Assembly (NCBI RefSeq): GCF_900116515.1
Contig: NZ_FPBA01000014.1
Coordinates: 1-64,000, forward strand
Source of the DNA: Geodermatophilus amargosae
GTDB taxonomy: Bacteria; Actinomycetota; Actinomycetes; Mycobacteriales; Geodermatophilaceae
Reading direction: 5' to 3'
Length of the DNA stretch: 64,000 bases
Shown: one piece after another, positions 7,930 through 15,804 of the stretch
How positions within the stretch are numbered: position 1 is the first letter of the stretch
Layout of the letters: each line of letters starts with the position of its first letter
Translations under genes and position numbers: made by a program
Notes under the pieces: generated by a model
Databases searched by the model: none
What the model was told of the DNA's origin: nothing
Seen by the model: the letters and a program-made list of their open reading frames with translations, nothing else

Positions 7930-9908
7930 GTGGCACCTCCGGTGGGGGCGATGACGACGGGGTCCTCGAGCAGGCGGGGGACCGGCAGGTCCCCGGCGGG
8001 CACCGCCCGGCGGCAGCGGGGGTCCTCCCCGCCGCGTGCGTCGACGTCCGGGACGAGCGTCCAGTCCCGGCACACCTCGTCCACGACCAGCGGGTGGAGG
8101 GTGAGGGTGCCGGTGTGGTCGACGTGCATCCGCACGAAGCCCTTGCCGTCCTCGACCGCCTGCCCGGACATCTGCCACCCGAAGACCTGGCCCGAGCCGG
8201 CCAGCAGGACGAAGACGGCGAAGGCCTCGCTCCCCAGGAACCAGCCCACCGCCGCGGCCCACGCGCAGCCGGCGGCCAGGACGAGCCATCCCGGGGCGGT
8301 CGCCGGGACGTCCACGGCCACCGCGGTGAGCAGGACGCCGTCGGCGACGAGCAGCTGCAGCAGCACGCCTGCGACGACCGGCGAGGGGGCACGCAGCGAC
8401 CGGGTCCGCGCCGGCCGCCGGCCGGCGGCTCTCCCGGAAGGGGAGGACCGGGCGGCCGCCGGGGACCGGCGCGTCGGCCTGCGCAGCCAGGGGACCAGCA
8501 GGGCGACGACGGGGAGGACCGTGACCCAGGCGAGGAGGGGCAGCACGTCGGGGACCTCGGCCGTCCGCAGCGCGGAGACCGGGCCCTGCCGCGTGGTCCC
8601 GCCGAGCAGCCAGGAGAGGACGAGGAGGAGCACGACGTGCACCCCGGCGGCCAGCGCGCCGAAGTGGGGGTTGCGCCGCAGCAGCCAGTACCGCGACCAC
8701 GGCAGGGCGAGCCGGCGGGACAAGCGTGCCGAGGTCGCGCGGTCGGGGTAGCAGACCTCGGCGCGGGCGAAGCCGGTCGGGTGGTCCTTCTCCCGCATGC
8801 GGGACCCCGCCGGCGGGAGGGCGAGGACCTCGGGCAGGCCGTGGGTCGCGGCGAGGTAGGCCCCGCCGAGGCCGCAGGTGACCAGCTGGCGCCGCCGCGG
8901 GTCCGGGCGGAGGGAGGGTGCCGTCCCGGTGTGACCCTCGGGCGGGTCGTCGGGATCGGTGGGCAGCCGCTCGGCGAACCGCGCGTAGTGGTGGCTGTCC
9001 CCCGTGATCCACAGCCGCACGCTCGCCCCGGTCTCTTCCCGGCCGCCGCGGCCGTCCGGGCGCCGGCGGACGTACTGGCGGTCGAACCAGTGCAGGGAGT
9101 TGAAGGCGTCGCGCCGCGCCTGTGCCTGCTCCTCGTCGTCCACCTCCTCCGCGCTCTCCACCCACGTGGGGGTGGCCGTGCAGAGGACGACGCTGTCGCC
9201 GGGCTCGAGGTGGCGCGAGACCTCCTCGTCGAACCAGCGCAGCTGCGGCTCGTCCAGGTCGTTGCCGAACTGGCTGTCCAGGCCCAGCAGCCACCACCCG
9301 TGCGGCAGCCGGACGGCGAAGTAGCTGCGCTTCTGCGCCGTGCGCCACCCGCCGATGAGCCGTTCCTGGGTGAACGTCCGCAGGAACGACGTGAGCCCGT
9401 CGTACCAGTCGTGGTTACCGGGGAGGACGACCATGAGCGGTCGATCGCCGTCCTGCCCGGCGCTGGACAGCGCGGACCGGTAGGGCCCCCGCATGCGGTC
9501 CTCGTAGGCGCGCGCGGACGCGGTGGGGTACACCTCGTCGCCGCCCAGCACGAGCAACCCCGCACGGGGCAGCGGCCCCGGGACCCCGGTCGCGCCCGGG
9601 GTGACCGTCGGCTCGAGCTTGTCCGCGGCGAGCAGCGAGGCGACGGTGCAGGTCGCGTCGAAGCCGTCGCCGAGGTCGGCGACGTAGTCGATCCAGAGGT
9701 CGGCGTCCGGCCCGCCCCGAAGGTCGAGCGCGGGTCCGGCGGGGAGCCCGGCCTGGATTTCGCGCTTGTCGGCGTAGTCGGCGAACAGCGAGGACAGCAC
9801 GACCTTGACGCCGGCCCGCCACAGCTCGGCCGGCGAGAGCCACCGCACCGCCTCCTGCGGCCGGAAGCCGAGGGCGTCCTCGTGCTCACGGAGCTCGGTG
9901 ACCCTCAT
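7926..9908 (-). CDS. Membrane-associated metallophosphoesterase
   Basis: A 660-aa protein. The N-terminal ~370 residues carry calcineurin-like phosphoesterase motifs: VLGGDEVYP (GD-x), VVLPGNHDWYDG (GNHD) and LWITGDSHHYARF (GDSHHY). The lead GD is followed by E where many members have an aromatic residue. The C-terminal half has hydrophobic stretches (LAAGVHVVLLLVLSWLLGG, LLAWVTVLPVVALLVPWL, then two or three more) and ends in a soluble tail, so the catalytic head is membrane-tethered. ATG 9908 overlaps the stop of the GMC gene (ATGA) and is preferred to the upstream in-frame GTG. This type of long phosphoesterase repeatedly neighbours GMC/ADC genes in my memory of actinobacteria, but the substrate is not known. 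Confidence 0.8.
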   Translation of the reverse strand: MRVTELREHEDALGFRPQEAVRWLSPAELWRAGVKVVLSSLFADYADKREIQAGLPAGPALDLRGGPDADLWIDYVADLGDGFDATCTVASLLAADKLEPTVTPGATGVPGPLPRAGLLVLGGDEVYPTASARAYEDRMRGPYRSALSSAGQDGDRPLMVVLPGNHDWYDGLTSFLRTFTQERLIGGWRTAQKRSYFAVRLPHGWWLLGLDSQFGNDLDEPQLRWFDEEVSRHLEPGDSVVLCTATPTWVESAEEVDDEEQAQARRDAFNSLHWFDRQYVRRRPDGRGGREETGASVRLWITGDSHHYARFAERLPTDPDDPPEGHTGTAPSLRPDPRRRQLVTCGLGGAYLAATHGLPEVLALPPAGSRMREKDHPTGFARAEVCYPDRATSARLSRRLALPWSRYWLLRRNPHFGALAAGVHVVLLLVLSWLLGGTTRQGPVSALRTAEVPDVLPLLAWVTVLPVVALLVPWLRRPTRRSPAAARSSPSGRAAGRRPARTRSLRAPSPVVAGVLLQLLVADGVLLTAVAVDVPATAPGWLVLAAGCAWAAAVGWFLGSEAFAVFVLLAGSGQVFGWQMSGQAVEDGKGFVRMHVDHTGTLTLHPLVVDEVCRDWTLVPDVDARGGEDPRCRRAVPAGDLPVPRLLEDPVVIAPTGGAT

Positions 9909-12325
9909 CGCCCTGCCCTCTCCAGTTGCCGGCCGTAGACCTCCCACAGCTGGCCGAGGAACAACCGGCCGAAGGCCCCGACCGCTTCGAGCGGGTTCGG
10001 TCCCTCCGTGCGGAAGGTCGTCAGCTGCCGGGCGAAGTCCGCCGGGAGGATCTCGATCACGCCGGCGCCCACGACCCGCGCGCCGCCGTCACCGCCGGGT
10101 GCCACGTGCCCGGAGAGGACGCGGACGGACAGCGTCGAGGTGTCCCGCCACACGTCGAGGCCGGGGTCGTCGTGGACGTCCTTGACGCCCACCAGCGTGA
10201 GGGGGGAGCCGGTGCCGTCGGCGAAGTGCAGCCGGTAGAGCATCCGCCGGCGGGAGGGGTCGTCGTCCCGGGTGAAGAGGTTGAACCAGCCGCGGGTCAC
10301 GGAGAGCCGGCCGCCCAGCACGTCGCTGTCCACCCAGCCCACCGCGACGCCCTCGTGGTCCCGGTCGGCGACGAACCGCTCGACGTCGTCCGCGGTGATC
10401 GTCAGGTGGAACGCGAGCCGCTGGCCGAGCTGCCGGCCGAGCGCGGCGCCCTCCACCGGGTCGTCGACGTCGAGGGCGAGGAAGCCCTTCATCTCCTCGG
10501 TGAACGACAGGCTGGTGGCCCCGACCCTCCGCCGGTCCGCCGGGGGGCCCGGCTCCGCGGACGGCGTCCCGCCGGCGGCGGTGGCGGCGACGGACCCCCG
10601 CTGCCGCGCCGGGGTCCACCGGGTCGACAGCAGGTGGTCGCAGGCACGGTCGGCCAGGGCGGCGATGGTCAGCGACGGGTTGGCGCCGACCGGACCCGGC
10701 ATCGAGGAGCCGTCGAGGAGGAAGAGGCCGGGGAAGCCGAACACCTCCCCGTACGGGTCGCAGACCCCCTCCCCGGCGTGCCGGCCCATCGGCGCCCCGC
10801 CGAGCGGGTGGACGGTGACGACCCGTCGGCGCCACCACAGGGGGTTGTCCCGGAAGTCCGCTCCGAGGTCGTCGGCGATCCGGCGCATCGTGTCCCGGAC
10901 GCCCTCGAAGTAGTCCCGGGACGTCGTGGTCGTCCAGTCCACGTCGAGGTGCCCGCCACGCAGCCGCATGACGCCGTCGGGGACGTCCCGTCCCATGCCG
11001 AGCAGGGGCAGGGAGCCGTCGGAGAGGCGGCCGGGTCCGAGCAGGGCGGCCAGTTCGGCGGACAGGCCGGTCTTGGGGGAGCCGCGCAGCCGCGCGCCCA
11101 GCCGGCTCAGGGCGAAGCGGGCGACCCGCCGGGCCGTGCCGGGCAGCTGGGTGGCCTCGACCAGCCAGTCGACGAAGACCGGGTAGCCGGCGTCCTGGAC
11201 GTAGAACCCGCGGCCGCCGTCCCCCCGGCCGTCGACGGCGTCACCCACCCGGATGGCACTGGTGATCACCGGACCGCGGCTGGCCTCGATGCGGCGGTGC
11301 CGGTCGGGCGCGGACGGGTCCGAGGCGTCCAGCAGGAAGGTGAGCAGGTCGCCGTTGCCGCAGAACCGGGTGCCGAGCGCGCGGCTGAGGCCGGGCAGGG
11401 ACGACCGGTTGCGCAGCAGCAGGTAGGTCGACCCGAAGGTGCCGGCAGCCAGCACCAGCCGGTCGCAGGTGACGCGGTGCTGGGGCAGCGCCCCGGTCCG
11501 CGTCCGGTGTCCCTCGGCGGCGGGGTCGTGGACCACGTAGCGGACCTCGTAGCCGCCGCCCACCCGGGGGGTGAAGCCGCGCACCTCGCAGCGTGTGCGG
11601 ATCCGGGCACCGGCGTGCGCCGCCGCGGACAGGTACGTGTGGTCGAGGCTGTTCTTCGCGCCCTCGTTGCACCCGACGTCGCACTCACCGATCAGGCGGC
11701 AGGTGCGCCGGGGGAGGCCGTGCAGGTTCCCGTACGGCGGGTCGGGGACCGGTGCCCCGGGGACCGGCGGCTCGCCGGGGCCCGGGGCGAAGGTCACCGC
11801 CAGGTTCGGCAGCTGCCAGTCCAGGCCCAGCCGCCGCGCGCTGTCCCGCATCGCCGCCGTCTTGGGGGTGTCGGGGTAGGGGTGGGGCGTGGCGCCGAGC
11901 ATCTGCTCGACGACGTCGTAGTGCGGGTCGAGGTCGGCCCGGCTCACGGGCCAGTTCTCGTACCCGCCGCCGGGGACGGGGGACTCGTGGACGAACCACT
12001 TCTCGTCCTTGCGCAGCAGCACGTTGGCGTAGACCAGCGATCCGCCGCCGAGCCCGCTGGAGACCACTCCCTCGAGGCCGCGGAAGGTCCAGACGTCGAA
12101 CAGCCCGTGCAGACCCTGGCTGGGATCCCAGAGGTTGCGGCTCATGGCGGCCGGGGTCCGCGCGAAGCTCCCGGGCGGGTAAGCCTTCCCGCGCTCGAGC
12201 ACGAGCACGCCGACCCCGGCCTCGGCGAGGCGGTACGCGGCGACGGAGCCGCCGAAGCCCGATCCCACGACCACGGTGTCGACGTGCTCGGGTGTACCCG
12301 GTGCCGGCGGGGCAGTGACCGTCAT
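9905..12325 (-). CDS. GMC-family flavin oxidoreductase with an extra C-terminal domain
   Basis: An 806-aa FAD enzyme. The dinucleotide-binding motif GSGFGGSVAAYRLAEAG is at about 22-38, GLGGGSLVYANVLLR at about 92-106, and a C-terminal HPLGGAPMGRHAGEGVCDPY with DGSSMPGPVGANPSLTIAAL closes the GMC fold near residue 560. It resembles bacterial cholesterol oxidases (about 530-580 aa). The remaining ~200 residues (SLSFTEEMKGFLALDVDDP, then LTITADDVERFV and LTLVGVKDVHDDPG) are an added beta-rich domain that I cannot name. A good GGAGGG site precedes ATG 12325. It heads the coupled operon that runs leftward to 5948 and follows the copper-radical oxidase gene by 202 bp. The substrate, probably an alcohol or sterol, is inferred. 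Confidence 0.85.
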   Translation of the reverse strand: MTVTAPPAPGTPEHVDTVVVGSGFGGSVAAYRLAEAGVGVLVLERGKAYPPGSFARTPAAMSRNLWDPSQGLHGLFDVWTFRGLEGVVSSGLGGGSLVYANVLLRKDEKWFVHESPVPGGGYENWPVSRADLDPHYDVVEQMLGATPHPYPDTPKTAAMRDSARRLGLDWQLPNLAVTFAPGPGEPPVPGAPVPDPPYGNLHGLPRRTCRLIGECDVGCNEGAKNSLDHTYLSAAAHAGARIRTRCEVRGFTPRVGGGYEVRYVVHDPAAEGHRTRTGALPQHRVTCDRLVLAAGTFGSTYLLLRNRSSLPGLSRALGTRFCGNGDLLTFLLDASDPSAPDRHRRIEASRGPVITSAIRVGDAVDGRGDGGRGFYVQDAGYPVFVDWLVEATQLPGTARRVARFALSRLGARLRGSPKTGLSAELAALLGPGRLSDGSLPLLGMGRDVPDGVMRLRGGHLDVDWTTTTSRDYFEGVRDTMRRIADDLGADFRDNPLWWRRRVVTVHPLGGAPMGRHAGEGVCDPYGEVFGFPGLFLLDGSSMPGPVGANPSLTIAALADRACDHLLSTRWTPARQRGSVAATAAGGTPSAEPGPPADRRRVGATSLSFTEEMKGFLALDVDDPVEGAALGRQLGQRLAFHLTITADDVERFVADRDHEGVAVGWVDSDVLGGRLSVTRGWFNLFTRDDDPSRRRMLYRLHFADGTGSPLTLVGVKDVHDDPGLDVWRDTSTLSVRVLSGHVAPGGDGGARVVGAGVIEILPADFARQLTTFRTEGPNPLEAVGAFGRLFLGQLWEVYGRQLERAGR

Positions 12326-12527
12326 GGTCCCTCCACGACCTCTGGTCGGACCCGCGGCGACCGCTTCCGGTCGCCCGGGCGTGGCGGGGAGGCTCCTCCG
12401 GTCCCGTCGTCGCGGACAAGGGGCTTTGCGCCCTCCCGTCCCGAACCCAGGGTGCGTCCGGGCACGGCCACCTCCGTGGTGCTCCTGGCCCGGCTGCCGC
12501 CGGGTCCCGTCCTGTCAGAGGGCCCGG

Positions 12528-15170
12528 TCAGGGCGGTGATACGGGTGCGGCCGGACGGTGACGGGTGTCCCCGCCGGATCCCGGCCGCTGCGCTGCCACC
12601 ACCGACCTCACGGCGAGCACGTACTCCGCGCCCTCCCTGGCCAGGGGTCCGGTGACCGTGGCGGTCGTGCCGGCGTCGAGCCGGTCGTGGGCCGCCAGCT
12701 CCTCGGGAGTCGCCGTCGCAGGCGAGCCGGTGGTGGTGTCCCACTGGACGACCGCAGCAGGGGTGAGGGGGACGAGGCGTACCGGAGGCCGCGGTCCGCC
12801 ACTGTCCAGGACGAGCCCTCCTGCTCCGCCGGAGACCACGCCGGTGAGCTCGACCTCGACGCCGCGGAGCCGGTAGCTGCCGTTGGCCGAGGCGGCGAAC
12901 TGCTCCCGCCAGCGGTCCAGCTCCGGCAGCCGCCCGTCCGCGAGGTGGACGACGGCCGTGGAGGTCGCCGAGTCGGGGTGGGGGTCCACCACCCGGACGC
13001 CGTCGAGGCGGCGCAGTGCCTCGTCCGCCCCTCCCCAGCACGCGCCGATCCCGTAGGGGCAGGTGCCCGTGATGCCGACGACCACGCGGGTGGCGCCCGG
13101 CGCCGGTGCGGGCCTGGTGTCCTCGACGACCGTCGCTCCCGGGGTCACCGTCGGCACCGCCGGGGCCAGCGGCGAGGCGGCGGGACCCACGGTGCCGCGT
13201 CCGGCGGGGAGCGCGATGCGCACCATCGCGGCCTCCGACGGGACGCCGGCGGCGTCCAGCACGAAGAGCATGTGCGGCCCCGGGGGGCAGGTCGTGGGCA
13301 GCGCGGGCGCGGTGACGGCGAGGGCGCCGTCGCGCACCGTGGACGCGAGGACGTCGATCCGCTGGCTCATGTCGTTGGTGTGCGTGACCGACGGCAGCCG
13401 GATCCAGGTCACCCGCCGGACGTCCTCGGGGGCGTCGGTCTCCACCCGGAAGGTCTCCCCGTAGGTCACCGAGGCCGGGGCGGAGACGATGGCGGGACGC
13501 GGGCCGCGGAACAGGTAGGGCGGCGAGAAGACCTGGGCGTCGCGGTGGCTGTCCAGCGGGTCGTTCGGCCCGCCCCCCGGGCCCGGCCCGTACTCGCCGC
13601 CGCCGGCGCTGAGCACCCGGCCGTCGGGGAGCAGGACCGCGGTGGAGTGGTAGCAGCGGTCCACCTCCTCCGCGGCCGGCTCGGTCCAGCTGCCCACCTG
13701 GCCGTCGGGCGCGGGGTCGGGCCCCGGGTCCCACAGCTCCGCCCGGTGCACGGGCTGCCCGGGGCGCAGGTCGTTGAAGCCGGGCAGGGCCTCCGAGGCG
13801 TCGCCCTCCCCGCGGGTCCCGCCGGTGACGAGGACCGTGCCGTCGGGCAGCAGCGTGGCGTCGTGCTGACGCCGGGGCACGTGCATCGGGGCGCCGTCCC
13901 GCCACCGCGGGTCGGCGTCGCGCAGGTCGACGACCTCCACGTCCGCGGTCGGCCGCGTCACGCCCTCGTCGGTCCCGCCGCCGATGTAGACGACGCGGTC
14001 GACGGCGTGGGTCACCGCCGGCGCGTAGTCCCGGCGGTGACCGTCGCGGGTCGGCCCCCGGGTCCAGGTCCCGCCGTCGGGGAGGGCGAGCGACCAGCTG
14101 TCGGCCAGCGGGCCGGACATGAAGACGGTGCCGTCGGAGCGCACGTGCATCCGGGGGTAGAGCTCCAGCGCCTGCCCGTCGGGCATGGCGGACAGGGAGG
14201 TCCAGGTGCCGTCCTTCCAGACCTGGGGCACGCGGTTGTTCTCGAACGGGGGCCGGCCGTCGCCGTTGACCGAGAAGCTCCCGGACACCAGGAGCACGCT
14301 GCCGTCCGGCAGGGCGGTCGCGGTGGGGTACCAGCGGCCGCGGTTCATCCTCGCCGTGGGGGTCCAGCGGCCGAGCCCGCCGGTGGCGTCGTCCCGGTCG
14401 CCGGGCTCGTAGAGCCATGCGGTGTCGAGTCCGGCGCTGTCGGTGACGTGCCCCCCGGCGACGAGCAGGCGCCCGTCGGGGAGGAAGGCGTGCCCCGCGC
14501 AGAAGAGGTTGTCCCGGGCACCGGTGCCGTCGTCCGGGAGGGGCACCTGGCCGACCTCCTGGCCCGTGGCGGGGTCCCAGAGGAAGGGCGTGCTGGGCGC
14601 CCGGTCGAACCCCCCGTCCGGGTCGTCGCGCCGGCCCCACATCAGCACCAGGCCGTTCGGGAGCACGGTGGTGTGGATGGCGACGTTCGACAGCGGGAAC
14701 ACCGGCCCGCACTGGCCGCTCGCGGCGGGTGAATCCAGGGTGAAGCGGAAGGGGGCGGCTTGCGCCGTCGCCTCGTCGGCCGTGGTCGCCGTTCCGGTGG
14801 TGTCGTCGGCGTGCACGAAGGTCGTGTCCCGGTCGTTGTAGGCGATCCGGAGGTAGTACTCGACGGCGTCGCCCGGTGAGGCGGTCTCAGGGACCTGGAA
14901 CCTCGCGGCGAAGAACTCGTCGTTCCCCTCGTCCCGCAGGAACTCCAGCTGCACCGGGTCCCAGGTGGCGTCGCCCTGCGGTCGCACGAGGACGACGCTG
15001 CCGTCCTGCAGCTGGTCGCCGGGGACGCCGCCTCCGCCGGTGGACTGGTTGCCACTGATCACGGTGACGTGGGTCCCGTCCAGGATCGGCCCGACGGGAT
15101 CGAGCATCCCGCCGCGGCCCCGCGGGCGGGGGTCCGAGGGGAGGTGCCAGGCGTTTCCGAGACTGGGCAT
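12528..15170 (-). CDS. Galactose/glyoxal-oxidase-like copper-radical oxidase with extra C-terminal domains
   Basis: An 880-aa kelch-type enzyme. The copper-radical residues of the family are all present: Cys224 (NLFCAGHAF) and Tyr281 (RWYPTATALPDG) for the thioether cofactor, Tyr507-His508 (CYHSTAVLLPDGRV) and His597 (VTHTNDMSQR) as copper ligands. An Ig-like domain (about 30-145) precedes the propeller, and a DUF1929-type domain (about 560-655) follows it. After a Pro/Thr linker comes a domain with CPYGIGAC (Cys704, Cys711) that resembles a heavy-metal-associated fold, then an OB-like strand-rich end. Such enzymes oxidise primary alcohols or aldehydes to give H2O2. ATG 15170 (MPSLGNAWHLPSDP) fits the family start; no signal peptide is visible. 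A peroxidase gene lies just across the divergent gap. Confidence 0.85.
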   Translation of the reverse strand: MPSLGNAWHLPSDPRPRGRGGMLDPVGPILDGTHVTVISGNQSTGGGGVPGDQLQDGSVVLVRPQGDATWDPVQLEFLRDEGNDEFFAARFQVPETASPGDAVEYYLRIAYNDRDTTFVHADDTTGTATTADEATAQAAPFRFTLDSPAASGQCGPVFPLSNVAIHTTVLPNGLVLMWGRRDDPDGGFDRAPSTPFLWDPATGQEVGQVPLPDDGTGARDNLFCAGHAFLPDGRLLVAGGHVTDSAGLDTAWLYEPGDRDDATGGLGRWTPTARMNRGRWYPTATALPDGSVLLVSGSFSVNGDGRPPFENNRVPQVWKDGTWTSLSAMPDGQALELYPRMHVRSDGTVFMSGPLADSWSLALPDGGTWTRGPTRDGHRRDYAPAVTHAVDRVVYIGGGTDEGVTRPTADVEVVDLRDADPRWRDGAPMHVPRRQHDATLLPDGTVLVTGGTRGEGDASEALPGFNDLRPGQPVHRAELWDPGPDPAPDGQVGSWTEPAAEEVDRCYHSTAVLLPDGRVLSAGGGEYGPGPGGGPNDPLDSHRDAQVFSPPYLFRGPRPAIVSAPASVTYGETFRVETDAPEDVRRVTWIRLPSVTHTNDMSQRIDVLASTVRDGALAVTAPALPTTCPPGPHMLFVLDAAGVPSEAAMVRIALPAGRGTVGPAASPLAPAVPTVTPGATVVEDTRPAPAPGATRVVVGITGTCPYGIGACWGGADEALRRLDGVRVVDPHPDSATSTAVVHLADGRLPELDRWREQFAASANGSYRLRGVEVELTGVVSGGAGGLVLDSGGPRPPVRLVPLTPAAVVQWDTTTGSPATATPEELAAHDRLDAGTTATVTGPLAREGAEYVLAVRSVVAAQRPGSGGDTRHRPAAPVSPP

Positions 15171-15417
15171 GCGATCAGCCGATCCGGGTGACGGTCGGGC
15201 CCCGGGCGCCGTGTCGTCGCCGCGAGCGGAGCCGGGCGGGCTGCGAGATCGACGTCGGGACGGATGGCACCAGCACCTGCTCGTGCCTGCCCGAGCACCC
15301 AGCATCGCGAGCCGCACGCACCCGGTCAACGGACTCTGACGTCCGGTGACGGATCGGTGACGCCTGCTCGTCGACCATCGCTCCTGGCTCCGGTGAGCCC
15401 CGAGGAGAGGAGTGGTC

Positions 15418-15675
15418 ATGTCAGCGCCCGTCGGGACAGAGCAGGGCACGGATCAGGGTGGGACGGGCCGGACGACGGCCGCGAAGGCCTGGGTGGCGGC
15501 TCTGTACAGCGCCGTCCTCGCGTTCCTGTCCGCGCTCGTCACCGCACTGGGTGGTGCGGAGACGGGCTTCGACTCCATCACCGCCGGCCAGTGGCTCACG
15601 GCTGTGGTGTCCGCACTCGTAGCCCTGGGCGGAGCCGCCGGTCTGACCTACTACGTCCCGAACAAGCCGCGCTGA
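15418..15675 (+). CDS. Small holin-like membrane protein
   Basis: An 85-aa protein from ATG 15418, with CGAGGAGAGGAG at about 15401-15412. Two hydrophobic helices (WVAALYSAVLAFLSALVTAL and LTAVVSALVALGGAAGLTYY) flank a GITAGQWLT-type turn, and it ends YYVPNKPR. Small proteins of this shape accompany actinobacterial phage and integrated elements and are often called holin-like, but no lysis genes are nearby. It lies 129 bp before the peroxidase gene in the same direction. Function is unknown. Confidence 0.6.
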   Translation: MSAPVGTEQGTDQGGTGRTTAAKAWVAALYSAVLAFLSALVTALGGAETGFDSITAGQWLTAVVSALVALGGAAGLTYYVPNKPR

Positions 15676-15804
15676 CCGGACGCGACCGTCCTCCCGTGAC
15701 GGAGAGGTGACGCCGTCGTGACGGGGCCGCAGCACCCTCGGCGACGAACTCGGCCGCCAGCCGTCGAGGACACCTCCACCACCGACAGGACAGCGAGGTC
15801 ACCC

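Noticed and set aside
12558-14732. Rightward open frame of about 720 codons across the copper-radical oxidase gene
   Set aside because: The opposite strand encodes a protein with all copper-site residues; the rightward frame has no domain and is a shadow.
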